Origin: Isoetes taiwanensis
Taxonomy: Eukaryota; Streptophyta; Lycopodiopsida; Isoetales; Isoetaceae
Assembly: GCA_021234155.1 (NCBI GenBank)
Contig: JAJEKV010000011.1
Location: 19,486,677 to 19,550,676, forward strand
Direction: 5' to 3'
Length of the DNA: 64,000 nucleotides
Under the pieces are notes generated by a model. It had not been told where the DNA came from. It saw only the letters and a program-made list of their open reading frames with translations, and ran no database searches. Shown in pieces: positions 13,663 through 25,946 of the stretch. Numbering within the stretch: position 1 is the first letter of the stretch; each line of letters begins with the position of its first letter. Position numbers and translations under genes: made by a program.

Positions 13663-16204
13663 GAGAAATGGATGTACAGTTTAAATGTTGCATTTACCAA
13701 TTAACTAAGCAATGTATGGCAAGTAAAGAGGCATCATACATTGCTAAGAAGTCCTAAATATCCCGTGCATTTTATACATGACACTTACAATTTAGTAAAG
13801 AAATGGAGTCAATTTCCAAATTGACAAACATGAAATGTCCATGTGCTTTTTGGACACACTGTATTATGTCCTTGCAAGTACGAGCATCATGCAAGTTATT
13901 AAACATTGAAGGATAAGCAGTAGCTTTCAATTCAAATCAATCCAATTCTATAAACAATTTAGAGTCGCAAGAAAACTCTAATACACATTACTTTATCACA
14001 AAATGAAAAACCTGCTTTTCAAAATTCAAACATACAAATAAGAAACCTGCTTTTCTATTCTATTCTTTTAACTTACAATAAGAAATTTAAAATATAAATG
14101 TGGAAGTTTTTAAAAACGGATACCATAATATACTTTTTTAGAAGAAAAAGATAACTAAGTTATTTGAGATGTTTTTTCTAGATTAAATGGTCATATATAT
14201 ATTTTGTTCTCGTGGCATAGAAATTGCTAAGTAATAAGCATGCAAAAACCACGAATACATGTAAAACTAAAAAGTTTACATCCAAAAGACCAATTATAAC
14301 CACATCGTTTCATACACTAAATTGAAGGTTAGGAATCAAGTTTCTAACAATTTATATCTTTTTGGCATTTACTATGCACTTTGTTGAGATATGTCAAGCA
14401 TATCCTCACCACCCCAAGAATGTCAAGTAACAAAGCACTTTACGTTTTACACAAGTTCTTTCATTATACTGCTACCGAAATCTTGTTCAATCTTAGACTC
14501 TGTTTAGGGCATGTCCAAAGAAGTCTAAGTTGCTAGAGCCAACTACGCTACTGAAATGGAGTAGTTACTTAAAGACAAATTCTACTTTGAAATTGGACCC
14601 ATTAAGTCAAGCTTAGCCAACCTTCAGAAGCCGTGCAAAACCCAATAAAAACCCTTCTCATGCATGCCGGTTGTACGGCTTGTACGTTCATCAATTTCCT
14701 TCTTATCCTTCTTATTCCTCTCATTAATATTAATGAAAATAGCTAGATGTGTGTGTTAACCTTCAGGCCTGCTCTACGCTTTCTATGTGTATATGCCATA
14801 GGTCCAATAAGTAGACAAGATAAGTAAAAACTTACATTCTAGTGCAAACTGCATAAATTATATCGAATTGAATAAATTTTAACATGTGAAGGACTCTAGT
14901 CTTAGGACTAGCATGCGAGCTTTGGCGAGTTGCTTAGCACAATGTAGAGATATGTGACCATAATGCAGGGCTAGCTTCTCTTTGAATCATGAACGCCTAG
15001 CCGACTTCTTAGGCTCTGCAACCATATCATCCTGATAGATTAATATGTCGTATCTTCTTCAGAGATCTCTTAGAACCTAAGGACCTCAACTCTATATCTT
15101 AAACCCTAACCCTAATATGTTAAGTTAGATGTATGTGATTAGGATAGGTCGGTTATGAGTTATTTTCAAGTTATAGATCTTGTGTATATGTTTTGCACCC
15201 TTCTGCTTGGGTGAGGGGAATAGAGGCCTAAAAACTACTCCGTGTCTAAGACCTTTTAATCCCCAATTGATTCGCTATATATATAAAAACCCATATGACT
15301 GAGCGTGGCAGGCAGTTGCTAGAATGAATAAAGGAGGCCGTGACAGCTACGGTTGGAGCCTGATGTGTTCTAGCTACTGGGGCTCTGTAGCGGACTAGAC
15401 CTGATTGTCTACCACCATTTGTAGGTAGAGTATGGGTCTGGCATCTCCTAGATGATGCATTGTCCTAGTGGGATTAAGTCGGGTACAGAGGTGAGCGCCA
15501 TGTGTATATATGTATATTTGTACAGCTGCCAGCAGGTTTGTTGCTGCGACGGTTTTTCTTGGAAAGCTTATCGAACGAGCTTTCCGTCGGTGTATGACTT
15601 GTATGGTGTTTTGTCTGTTTTAGCCGCCGGAATCCACCTGACAGTCCCGGCCCTCTATGGCCACCTCTGACAGCATGCATGCGTTGAAGAAAAGAGCCCG
15701 CAATTTGGACACCTCGTCCCCATCGAAAGCGGTATCTCAGTTGAGGCAATCGTGGTTGTACAGAACAGGCCGATTCCCTCCGGCTAAGGCGGCAAGCTTG
15801 AGGCATCACGAGACCATCTGCCGGAGGTCGCTGCGCTCGAAGCGGCTTCTCCAATGAAAGGAGCGAATTTCCCTTGTGGAAGTTCGGCTTGGGGATTATG
15901 ATTGCGGGGGAGCCCAAAAGGTCGAGGACCGATAAGAGGGGAGATACAAGCAACAACGCAGCTTCGTCACGGAGATGGGGCACCGCTTGGATAAGGTCCA
16001 CCAAAGGTGGATGGAAGACATGGCGCAAGCAACGGGGCTGACATGAAGGGGTTGCTCCAGCCAGATTGTACAAGTCACAAGCATGGCTGGTCGGATAGAT
16101 GCTAAGGAAAAGGATGTGGAAGCCCGGTGCGGGCAGGCTCAATTCCTTGATGAAGCAAAGGCGCATAGAGATGATGTCGAAGATGCTCACATATAGAGAA
16201 CCAT

Positions 16205-16945
16205 ATGGCCCACTTACAGCAAGAGATGCAGGACCTCCGAATGGAGGTGCAACGAGTCCGGAGTGCACCACAGTCGTCTGCACCAGCACCCCCCATACCA
16301 GAGGCCGAGGTGGCTCAGGGAATCAGGCGGGTACTTCGTGAGGAGCAAGACATCCAGGCACGCCGCCTCAACCTTATTGTGCGGGGATTGCCGGAGGAGC
16401 AAGGCGAGGATTTGCCAGGTAAGCTTACCACCCTGGTACTTGCAAAGCTCCAATTACAGTATTTGGTTATCAAGAGTCCAATCAGGGTCGGAGGACCGAG
16501 CATGAGACCTCGGCTAGTTAAGTTTGCAGTCTTGGATTGGGAGGCAAAATCTTTGTTGTTGCAACGCACCAGTCGCTTGAAAGGTACGTCCATATACCTG
16601 GATGTGGATCTCACGCCACTGCAACAACGGGAAAGAAGCCAAGAGTTGGTCAAGATAAGAGAGATTCGACAAGCTGGAGGGGCTGCTGGTTTGGTTAATG
16701 GCAAGATGAAGGTATATGTGCCTCCTCGTCAGACAGTTGCGGAGGCAGCACTCCCACGAACAGCTGCGTCGCAGGGGCAGAGCGGTCCAGGGGCATCAGG
16801 CCAGGCAGGCCAGGGAGAGGGCGGATTGAGGCCTTCCACAACTGCAGCACATCCATCAGGGTCCCGTGAGCAGGCTGCCCGAGTTATTCCAACTACAGCA
16901 GCGTCCTCAGGCACTCAGATGGATCCACAGCCGCAGTCAGCATAG
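16205..16945 (+). CDS. LINE ORF1 protein (RNA-binding), possibly 5' incomplete
   Basis: An open frame of 246 codons. The N-terminus is a heptad-rich helix (HLQQEMQDLRMEVQRV) typical of the ORF1 coiled coil. It is followed by an RRM-like core (RRLNLIVRGLPEE, then SLLLQRTSRLKGTSIYLDVD, then LTPLQQRERSQELVKIR) as in L1-type ORF1 proteins, and a Gln/Pro/Ala/Gly-rich tail. In LINEs this protein packages the element RNA. A further N-terminal part lies upstream in a shifted frame from the ATG at 15,657 (MATSDSMHALKKRARNLD), so the native ORF1 was longer and is broken here by frameshifts between about 15,780 and 16,200. The stop is at 16,943-16,945, directly before ORF2. Confidence 0.75.
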   Translation: MAHLQQEMQDLRMEVQRVRSAPQSSAPAPPIPEAEVAQGIRRVLREEQDIQARRLNLIVRGLPEEQGEDLPGKLTTLVLAKLQLQYLVIKSPIRVGGPSMRPRLVKFAVLDWEAKSLLLQRTSRLKGTSIYLDVDLTPLQQRERSQELVKIREIRQAGGAAGLVNGKMKVYVPPRQTVAEAALPRTAASQGQSGPGASGQAGQGEGGLRPSTTAAHPSGSREQAARVIPTTAASSGTQMDPQPQSA

Positions 16946-16949
16946 GGAA

Positions 16950-19900
16950 AGTGTCTTCGTATTGTTTCCTGGAATTGTAGGGGCTTCCCGTGGCAGAAGG
17001 GCAGTGGCTTGAATGGGATCGCGACAGACATGGACATCGTCTTCCTGCAGGAGACATGGGAGTATGAAGGGCATCGATTGCCAGACATTCGAGGATATCA
17101 GCATTTCTCACTTGCTAATGAGCGCCATGGCGTGCGAAGCGGCACGGTGGAGTGGCTTGCTACTTTAGGGATGCCTTAGCATGCAAGATCACACTTCAGA
17201 AGTCTGATGTGTTTAACCGCTACATGTGGGTAATGGTATTAGAGCCTGGTCATGTCCCATTGTTTCTTGCTAGCTGCTACATTCCCCATGCAGGCTCTAA
17301 GTTCTACCAGGTACATGATGCAGACACGGATGTCCAGATGCCGTATAGGGAACTGTATGATGACATAGACCGCTATAATCAGCAGGGACAAGTGTTTTTG
17401 CTTGGAGATTTCAATGCTCGTACGTCGCAGTTGCAGTCGGTGACCTTCCAAGGTGACGATAATGCTGATCCGCTTTGGCTTGAGACAGCCGCTATTCAGA
17501 ATACACGGCACTCCCAGGATATGGTGGCTAGACCATTTGGCAGGCAGCTGGTCCAGCTCTGCCAGGTTTTTGACATGGTAATTTGTAATGGTATGCAGCG
17601 ATGGCCACACTCAGGGGGTGTTACTTGCAGGAGTGATAGGCAGGATGGGGGAGCTAGTGTGTTGGATTACCTTCTCGCTCTGTAGCAGCACTTGACATGG
17701 TTACACACCTCTCCATTGGCACAAGCACAGGGGATGAGGAGGCTTTGTCAGATCACTACCCGCTTTATGTCACGCTGAATTGGGAGCACTCAATAGCGGA
17801 GACACTGCAAAGGGGGCGTGGAGGGTTACCATACATCCCACGCTATCGGGCGGGGCAAAGATGAATCTGTGTTGGTGCAGAATTACTGGGGTTTGATAGC
17901 TTCTACACACCGCAAGGCAGTGTGCATGGCTGGTGAGGGCGCCGCTGTTTCGCCGAGGCTTCCTTTGCAGTGAAGGGCCCTCCAAGGAGGGACACCGCGC
18001 ATTTTCCTGAGAACCCGTGGTTTGATGCTGATTGCAAGGCTCTAAAGAGCCAGCTGCGCTTGGTCATAGATCCACAGTTGCGGCCACAGGCCCTGCAAGA
18101 CTATAAGCTCTTCCTAAAAGCCAAGAAGGGGAGATACATGGCAGAAACCCAGGAGCGCCTGTTTGACATGCTCATGGCAGAGCCAAAAGCTTTTTGGCGT
18201 AAGGTGTTATATAAGAAGCGCCAGGTGGCTGGTAATGTAAGTGTGGAGCAATGGATGCACCGCTTGCAGGAGTTATATGACCCGCCAGGAGCTAATGCCA
18301 GGGTCCCGGATCAGGTAGGAGAGGTGCTGCAGCTCACGCGGGAGGATGTTCAGCAAGGTCTCAGGCATCTGGCGAATGGCAAGGCAAAGGATTTACAGGG
18401 GCTGCAGGCCGAGCTGTTGAAATGGGGTGGCCCATCTGTGGTAGGGCCCCTGACGGTGATCATTAACCAGGCTCTGAGCGAGGGGCTCCCCCAGGAGTGG
18501 ATGGTTAGTAAGGTTGTTCCTGTTCATAAAGCTGGTAATACGGATGAGCCGGCGAATTACCGGATGATTATGGTAAGCTCGCTGTTTGCAAAGCTCCTGG
18601 CAGGGGTGGTGGAGAAGAAACTTACTAAGTGGGCCGAGGAGGCAGGGGTGCGGGCAATTGGCCGGCAAAGGCTTTTAAGCCCGGCTCACTCCACGGCACC
18701 ATATCTTCACTTTGAGAGTGTTGATGGAGGCAAGCCGAATGAGCCGAGGACTTGTATTGCCGCTTTGTAGATTTTAAGATCGCATATGATACCGTCCCCG
18801 AGACATACTTGGGCGAGAGGTTGCAAGAATTGCGAAGTTCCACAGAGTTGCGTAATGTGGTGCACCAGCTTTTATGATGGGATTTATGCCGCTTTGCGCC
18901 TTATGAGGATCGGCGGGTAGCTAGCACTATGGGAGTTAAGCAGGGCTGCCCGTTGTCTCCAACGCTTTTTGGGTTGTATATTGATAGCTTGGAGACGTGG
19001 ATGCAGCACCATGGGGGAGCCGGGGTGCAATTATCTGATGCGACCTCTGTGAGCCAGTTACTATATGCGGATGATGTAGCTTTGCTAGCTCACACGGCCA
19101 GCAAGTTATGCAAAGAAGATTTGGATGCCCTCGGGGGTTCCCGTGGGGCAACGGAATGACGAACTTGCACAAAACTAAGCTTCTCGCGATCCTGTCCTCG
19201 CAACACCCTATCCCGAGTTCTATTACGGGGGCGAAGTGGAGATGGTGCGGAGCTTCAAGTATCACGGGAATTGATTTCACTACTAACATGCCGTGGGATG
19301 AGTGTGTGGAGAGAAGAGCCGCAAGTGGGAAGGCTTTATATGCAAAAAAAAAACGCGTGTTGCCGGGATAGGTCTCTCGTGGATCGGGCGAGGAGAGCAC
19401 ACCTGCTTAGAGCTTTGGTTGAGCCGGTGCTGTTATATATGGGGTGGAGGTTTGGGGCCCAGCCAGCTTAGCAAAAATACGTGGGATAGGTTGGAAAGGG
19501 TGCGAAAGCTTTCTTGACCTATAGCTTGGGAGTGAAGGACACCGCATCGCATCGATTTTGTTGTATGAGACGGGGTTCGCCTTTACAAAGATTCTCGCTA
19601 TCGCGAAGGCATCTTACTTGCTTCCATAAGGTGGATGGGATGGATGAGCATCGCTTGCCCCCACAGCCGTGTTGTTAACGCAGGGGGGCCCCCGGGTGAA
19701 GAGGGTATGGCACGAAAGCAATCGTAGGGATGGTTTAGGAGGTGGTCTATGGATTACCAAATGGATGGTGGCACCGCGCATTCTCGATGCGAGAATGGGC
19801 AATTGATGCGGGCTATGCTGCCACTCGGGGGATGCCTCTACTCTTGCAAAGCCCAAGACAGAGCACTATCACGCCGAGATTAATCCCAGCCTTGAGCATG

Positions 19901-20260
19901 GACCCCATCGGTACTTGAAAGCACACATCTCTCGTGAAGAAACGGAGAGCTATTGCCGCCATAAGGACGGGTTCCCATTACCTCGAGAATTGAGACAGTC
20001 GCCGGGGTGAATGGCGGCACGGATCCCCGGAGAGGAGAGGATATGTCGGTGTTGTGAGATGCACGTGATAGAGGATGAGCACCATGCCCTCCAAATGGCC
20101 AAAGATATGCCCATGTCCGAAAGCAAAGGCACACCGATCTTAGATGCTTCCGACACACCGCTACATCGCTTACTTCGCATCACTTATGGTAGCGCGACCG
20201 AGCTTACATCCCGCAGATTTCGGCGCCGACTTGCTCTTACGGGGCATGGTATTTGAGAGC
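16950..20260 (+). pseudogene. LINE ORF2: endonuclease and reverse transcriptase, frameshifted
   Basis: The AP-endonuclease part begins with SWNCRG (about 16,967) and DIVFLQETWE, then continues in another frame with LLGDFNAR (17,401-17,421) and SDHYPLYV (from 17,748). The reverse transcriptase has PVHKAGNTDEPANYR (about 18,520), GVKQGCPLSPTLF (about 18,930) and the catalytic YADD at 19,064-19,075. The C-terminal region has LVEPVLLY and a Cys/His motif (ICRCCEMHVIEDEHHAL, about 20,043-20,093). The enzyme nicks target DNA and copies the element RNA at the nick. At least five frame breaks are evident (near 17,150, 17,690, 17,830, 18,770 and 19,160), so it is inactive unless some breaks are sequencing errors. 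Confidence 0.85.
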
Positions 20261-20379
20261 CTACTGTTAGGGTTTTTCCTCCCAAGTGGGGGTTTTTTCA
20301 TCCCGGTAGTAGGGTTCTACTGTACAGTTACATTGTTTGTTTTTGGTGTTGGGGTTTTTGGCTTTTTTGCCTGTTCTGT

Positions 20380-20568
20380 GCCATCTCATAGGCCTCTGGC
20401 CTCCGTGGACGTTAAAATAAACTTCCTTCCTTCCTTCCTTCCTCCCGGGGAGGAGGGGGTTTAATCCGGGTAGCAACGGGCTTGCTGCACCCGTGTAATT
20501 TGAGTCCCATAGGCCGATTGGCCTCTGCGGACGATAAAAGAACCTTCCTCCCTTCCTTCCTTCCTCTA
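20380..20568 (+). repeat. Doubled LINE 3' end with TTCC-repeat tails
   Basis: Two successive copies of the 3' motif are present: CATAGGCCTCTGGCCTCCG plus TGGACGTTAAAA with a (CTTC)n tail, then a 125-bp unit ending in CCCATAGGCCGATTGGCCTC and GGACGATAAAAG with another (CCTT)n tail. The second could be a separate truncated copy that landed in the first tail, or a tail duplication. Confidence 0.7.
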
Positions 20569-21211
20569 GCTCGCCAATTGTGGCATGGCACTACTTGGAC
20601 GAGTCGTACCTCATTCCGCATCTCGAGGCACCATCAGCCACTGGGGCAGGAGCATGCATGTATGTTGCATTATATATCTCTCTATGGTGTATTGATGGAT
20701 TGACGCCACCCTTCAAAGTGGCGCACACATATATATTATGTTGTTTGTTATGTGTTTACGTATTTTATGCTTCTGCAGTTACAGGTCACCCAGAAGAGGA
20801 ATGAGCAATGCCGCCTTTCCTGTCCCTGATACTTGGCCATCCAAAGGGTTAAATGGAGGGCCCTGTTGGCATAGTAGTGTCAATGAGAGAATTTTTTTTT
20901 AGGTATATGGCGAGGTGTCATATTTTGTGGAGGGAGCATTACAATGGTATCGGAACAATAATCTCGATTGAGTGGTCAAGCACTGACCATTACATAAGTA
21001 GGAAATTTAACTAGCCTAGCAAAAAAATAGGGGTTGAAATTCCAAACATTGACCTCGGAAAGTGGGAGGAAGTTCTTTTTTCCGCCCTGAAGGTAGTTAG
21101 CAAGCTAGCTTAGGTCATTAGCATAAGTTAATTATGATCACATGTTGTTACATGAATTTTTCTAGTAGATTTAATTGAAAACGATTGTTCATGGATTCCA
21201 ATTTTCTAGGT

Positions 21212-21440
21212 AAATTGGATAAGAATTCGCTCAACACTGAAATGACCAATATTTGTCTCATTCCATGCCAGTATTGGTCATTTCAGTGCATCAGTGTTGA
21301 GCGAATTCTTATCCAATTTAAGTGAGATTTGACAATTTAGAGTTTGGAAGAGAAATTTTGGAGGCTAATTTGGCCACAATTAGGCTTTGCTCATTAATGC
21401 AAGGATATTTATGAGGGGAGGTGCAAACTTGTTTTGGTGC
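21212..21440. repeat. Fold-back structure at the end of LTR copy 2
   Basis: Left arm 21,212-21,253 and right arm 21,270-21,319 are inverted copies (TTGGATAAGAATTCGCTCAA pairs with the right arm). Beyond the right arm, 21,320-21,440 is the reverse complement of 12,840-12,965 in the first spacer. The array end was therefore folded back rather than simply duplicated. Confidence 0.7.
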
Positions 21441-22240
21441 AAAAGCATCAAGTTTGAGGCAAAAAAGGCCAACATACACGCACCCACGCATTTAGCCCAA
21501 GCGAGATTCTCGCCTTTTTCAAGTGTGCATCATGCATGCATTTTCCACTTTTTGAAGCTCCAGTCATCCAAATGTTATGGAACAAACATCAAAACCTTTG
21601 ACCACCTTACCTGTGACGTTCCCTAGAAATATACGCCATAAATATGTATATTTCTAGGCCTCGTCACCGTACAGCATAAATTGTCCAAATTTTGTAAGAA
21701 AAGTTGTTAGAATGCATAGAATTAGTTAAATCTTACAGTTAGCATCTTGAAATTGTAAAAAATATTCAAAAATAGTGTAGATTGACCCACTCGGGCCACA
21801 CCATGCCGAAGGGGCCTACGTTGAGAACGCAGACGCGTTTCGCGCGGTAACACGCGAACCACCATTTTTACACTTTTACATGTTAGATTGACATAAGATA
21901 AGTTGTTACATAACCTAGAATAGAGCCAAACTCGCATTTTACCATCTTACATCTCCTAAAAATGTTAAGGTTTAGTCAAATTTGACTCACTCGGGTCACA
22001 CCGCGTGACGAACGCAGACGCGCTTTGCACGTTATAATCTAAATCGAACACGTTTGACCCAAAATTGTCCAAAAAATTATCTAGTAAACTGCCCTATAGT
22101 GTTTCTTGACTTGTTTTGCTTAGATTTGCACTTCACGTACCTAGTTTGGAGATCTATAGCCTTAGAACATAGGTCTACCAGAACAAGAAGTCTTGGGCAC
22201 GGGAACCTAGGCAGCTTTAATTTATAAAAATGGCCTTATT
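21441..22240. other. Intergenic DNA with an imperfect duplication
   Basis: A segment with CACTCGGGCCACACC and AACGCAGACGCGTTT (about 21,785-21,845) recurs in altered form at about 21,985-22,035. No gene is recognised. Confidence 0.45.
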
Positions 22241-22318
22241 TGACATTTTCTTCTTCACGAAGTTTGTTGTCATCCTGTCAATCTTTCCCAACCATCTTCT
22301 ACTCCAATCCCTACTCAA

Positions 22319-22797
22319 TGGCGCCCACAAACTTTGTTGAATGGTACAATGGTGCCAACCACATCAGTGAATTCCCAACAAAGGAGGCCTTCCATGTCTT
22401 TGACCATCTCTTTGATCACCATGCAACCTTGACCAGAACACCCTATTACACGGACATTATATGCCAGTATGACCAGCAAGTCTTACGTTGGGAAGTCAGC
22501 CTTCCTCCAAGGGGAGGCAAGTGGGTGGCCTTAGTCATTAAGTCAAGTCTTAGATGGGGGATCCAAAGTCAAGAGCCAGTTGTGGGATAGAACGAAGAAC
22601 ATGCCTGATTACATGAGTTGTAAGGCTCACAGGCATCGGTATGTCTCAGCACACGCGACGTTATCTCTGTTCATGAACTTCAAGGCCATCAACAGGGTGC
22701 GCGAGCCTTCAATTCAGCCCTTGGACCTCGAACCCCTCAACATGAGGGTAGAACTTCAGGGTTTTTTTGTACCCTCGATTTGCAGCCCAAAAATTTG
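22319..22797 (+). pseudogene. Unidentified protein-coding relic
   Basis: The plus frame from ATG 22,319 (MAPTNFVEWYNGANHISEF) stays open for 90 codons. After a frameshift near 22,580 it continues sensibly in a second frame (WDRTKNMPDYMSCKAHRHRY to MRVELQGFF). Composition looks like real protein, but I do not recognise the family. Given the surroundings it is most likely part of an old mobile element. Confidence 0.4.
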
Positions 22798-23165
22798 AGT
22801 TTTTGCTGAGGAAAGATTATCAAAACATGTAAAAATTAATACCAATAGGAAGAACTTTGAGATGACTTTCCAATACAATAAATTTCAGCTGAAATGGACT
22901 TCTTGAACTCCAGATATGATCAAAAGTGTTTAGGCAGCACCACTAGTACTTCAGGGTTTTTTGGGGCCCCCAATTTGCAGCCCGAAAATCTGTGTTTCTG
23001 ATGTAAAATAACTAGTGAAACATATGCAAATCACATACCACAGAAAGAACTCTGAGATGGCTTTCCAAAGCAACAAATTTCGGCTGAAACGGACTTCCAG
23101 ATCTCTAGTTATGATTGAAGATGTGTGACTGGCTTTCAGAGCGCCTATGGTTTCAGAGCGCCTAA
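22750..23165. repeat. Diverged tandem pair of about 200 bp
   Basis: The series ACTTCAGGGTTTTTT, then ATTTGCAGCCC, then TTTCAGCTGAAATGGACTTC at about 22,752-22,930 recurs at about 22,948-23,130 with clear divergence. Confidence 0.6.
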
Positions 23166-23484
23166 GGCAAGGGGAAGCTATCTCAAGAGCAAGACCATGA
23201 CATATGTGGTTTTTTTTTTCATTTTTCTTTTGGAAGAAACTGAGCAAAAGATGTTTCTTTCTGAAATAAACCATAACTTTTACTGAAGAGCTTGGATCGA
23301 GGTGTTTTGCGCATCCAAATAGAGGACAACCAAATCCTTTAAGACCCTCAAAAACTTCTGTTAGCAGATTCTCCAGCTAAAATATTTTTAGAACACAAGA
23401 AGAAATGATGTCTAGGTACAAAATCGATCTTAGAATCTAAACTGTACTCTAATTGTACATGCCACTGTATGAAAATATGGGGTG

Positions 23485-24265
23485 CACAAACTTTTATAAA
23501 GTGTCCTTGAATGGGCCCCTCGAGGAAATAGAACCATACCTCAATGAGTTAGAAGAGAGATTCATAGCAGGCAATGCCTTGCCATACCCTGTATTCCATC
23601 TCAATACCCAAGTTCTTCACAAGCTGAATGCTAAAGGAGCAAGCTATACCCTGGCATATATGGAGGATGATACTCAAATCATTCGTAAGTATGTGCCTGA
23701 AGTTTTTGTTTGGATTAGACCCTATTGAATACATTCCGTGGAAAATAGTGAGGGTAATGGATCTTGCTAGGAAGAAAGATGCAGATGAAATTGAAAGAGC
23801 CCCACCCCTTAGTAGGGGAATGTTTACTTGGGGAATAGTGAGTTCATGGAGGCTACATCAAGGTACTAGAGTATAGCACAAACTTTTATAAAGTGTCCTT
23901 GAATGGGCCCCTCGAGGAAATAGAACCATACCTCAATGAGTTAGAAGAGAGATTCATAGCAGGCAATGCCTTGCCATACCCTGTATTCCATCTCAATACC
24001 CAAGTTCTTCACAAGCTGAATGCTAAAGGAGCAAGCTATACCCTGGCATATATGGAGGATGATACTCAAATCATTCGTAAGTATGTGCCTGAAGTTTTTG
24101 TTTGGATTAGACCCTATTGAATACACTCCGTGGAAAATAGTGAGGGTAATGGATCTTGCTAGGAAGAAAGATGCAGATGAAATTGAAAGAGCCCCACCCC
24201 TTAGTAGGGGAATGTTTACTTGGGAAATAGTGAGTTCATGGAGGCTACATCAAGGTACTAGAGTA
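23485..24265. repeat. Near-perfect 392-bp tandem duplication
   Basis: Units 23,485-23,876 and 23,877-24,265 differ at only about two positions by eye (ATT/ACT near 23,729/24,121 and GGGGAA/GGGAAA near 23,831/24,223). Each holds an open stretch of about 75 codons (NFYKVSLNGPLEEIEPYLNE to WIRPY), with coding continuing in a second frame (EYIPWKIVRVMDLARKKDAD). The unit length is not a multiple of three, so the duplication does not extend a reading frame. The protein is unrecognised. Confidence 0.85.
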
Positions 24266-25946
24266 TACATGGAATGCTGATACATATGAATTCATATGGG
24301 CTGACATCTCGGAGAACTTTCCTTAGATCCTCTATTTCTATATAGAGCACAGAACGATACACGGCTAAGAAGGAATAAGGCTTAAACAATATAAAGTTTG
24401 CACCATTGAATCAATAAAAAAGATGGAGGCAGACCAAGCAACCTGGGATGAAAGAGAAGGTTAAAAGTCTACTGTTAAGAAGTCAAAGAAGAATTACTCT
24501 TTACACTCACAGTATTAAGGAAGAAGGCTACCCATGGGCCACTGAAGGCAAGATGTAATCATATGGAAGATAGCTAACTCCTGGTAGAAGATAATCAACC
24601 TATTGAAGATGAGGAGCCAACTAAGAAAAAGAAACACATGTGGAGAACAGGGAGAGTAGTCTCTCTCGAGATCCATAAGTATAGCCCATGAACTTCTGAT
24701 TAAGAAGGTACTGTTTTAACGGCTGCTCCTGAAATTGACATAAGAATTTAAGGCTGACATGAGATTCTAAAATCATGCAATATTTGCAATAAAAGAGACC
24801 GCCAAAGACCTTTTAGTGGTATTTTTTTATGACACTAACTTCTATGCAATCCATACCAAAAGAGTCATTATTATGCCTAAGGACATAGACCTTGCCCAAA
24901 GAATCAGAGGAAAAAGGCTCTGAGATATTTTATAATTTGGAATTATTTTGGTATAACAAAAATGTGATACTCTTGTGTATGAACTAACTTAAGTGAATAA
25001 CAAAAAAATTTATTATTAGTATTGACAATGACAACATGACATCGACACTAAAATTTGAGCCTGAATAGCTTTTTATTTCAGGGCTTTACAACATTAAGCA
25101 CCTCAGGTGCCCCTCCTTTGATAATCGACTGTCCACATCCATGGATTCTCAGAAATGACTCCAAGGGTATATTGATGGAAAGCATTGAAATCTTGAGGTT
25201 CCTTTCACTCTTTTGGAACTTAATTGCTTAAGGAGGTTGATCTCTTCTATAACATGCAGGCTAAGCCAGCATATGCCGATTGGGTAGAATTCTACAGAGA
25301 CGAAACATTGTCTCAATGCTAAACTGCTGGCACACCTTGCAACTCTATTTGTCACCAGATATTGTCAAGCAAATGTTGGGGATTTCAGATCGATGATTGA
25401 CGTCATTCATGGCATCATTGTCTAGAGGTAAGGAACTACCTATTTTCATGCATGATGACAGACATATTTTAAGGCTAGCTTTGCATTAGTTATTTGATGG
25501 ATACTTATATACATGACGAGCAGATTGAGCATGGAAAAGGAAAGGTCTTACTTTGTGGTACTCCAAAGGAAGACTAAGAGATTGGGATAGATGATTATAT
25601 TTAGAAGCAACATGTCTGATCCAAGAAGAGAGGCTCAAGGAAGTTACTCGAGGGGATGGAAGTAGATAATGTTTATGAAATCAAACACAACTTTTTATAA
25701 ACTTCATCTGCTTCCTTCTCCGCGAGTAAGTCCTTGAGTTTTTCTTCTTGAAATATATATGTTGTAGCATGCATGAATAGATGGTCTATAAAAGATGAAT
25801 AGATGCTCTATAAAAAAAAATGAGTAGAACAGATGATTTGTGAAAGATAAATAGACGTTGTATCAGTTTATGTTTGAATTAAGGAATAATGAAAAAGAAA
25901 AAAATGAATCTCTGAAATTTAGTATTTTGTAGAACTACAAAATAGA
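24266..25946. other. Intergenic DNA, no recognised gene
   Basis: AT-rich sequence with short open frames only. Nothing resembling a conserved domain, RNA gene or repeat boundary was seen. Confidence 0.5.

Larger units (their letters stand above)
15495..20568 (+). mobile_element. Two-ORF LINE retrotransposon, near full length but degraded
   Basis: Order of parts: leader and ORF1 (about 15,657-16,945), AP-endonuclease (16,957-17,770), reverse transcriptase (17,970-19,200), C-terminal region (to about 20,260), 3' UTR with two successive tails (20,396-20,440 and 20,505-20,565) of TTCC repeats. It interrupts the second LTR-like copy at a site whose unfilled form is seen at about 11,660-11,680. 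No clean target-site duplication was visible, and a few bases of the target seem lost. Several frameshifts and stops mean it is not autonomous in this form. Confidence 0.85.
13663..21259 (+). mobile_element. LTR-like unit, copy 2, split by a LINE
   Basis: Left part 13,663-15,494 and right part 20,569-21,259 together match 9,811-12,796. TATA box near 15,275-15,288, AATAAA at 15,327-15,332 and primer-binding-site-like TGGTATCGGAAC at 20,945-20,956 are all retained. Because the primer site and leader are present in both copies, the pair is a tandem duplication rather than the two ends of one retrotransposon. Confidence 0.6.

Noticed and set aside
13280-13684. Basic plus-strand frames as a retrotransposon gag
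   Set aside because: There is no CCHC knuckle or protease motif, and frames are short and mirrored on the minus strand.
15474-16289. Long open frame (271 codons) on the minus strand
   Set aside because: It is antisense to the LINE leader and ORF1, with a Pro/Ser/Arg-rich composition and no domain. The plus strand carries the recognisable ORF1 protein.
9811-20944. A single LTR retrotransposon with 2.6-kb LTRs and a short body
   Set aside because: The primer binding site and about 300 bp of leader are repeated after both copies, which does not fit one element with two LTRs.
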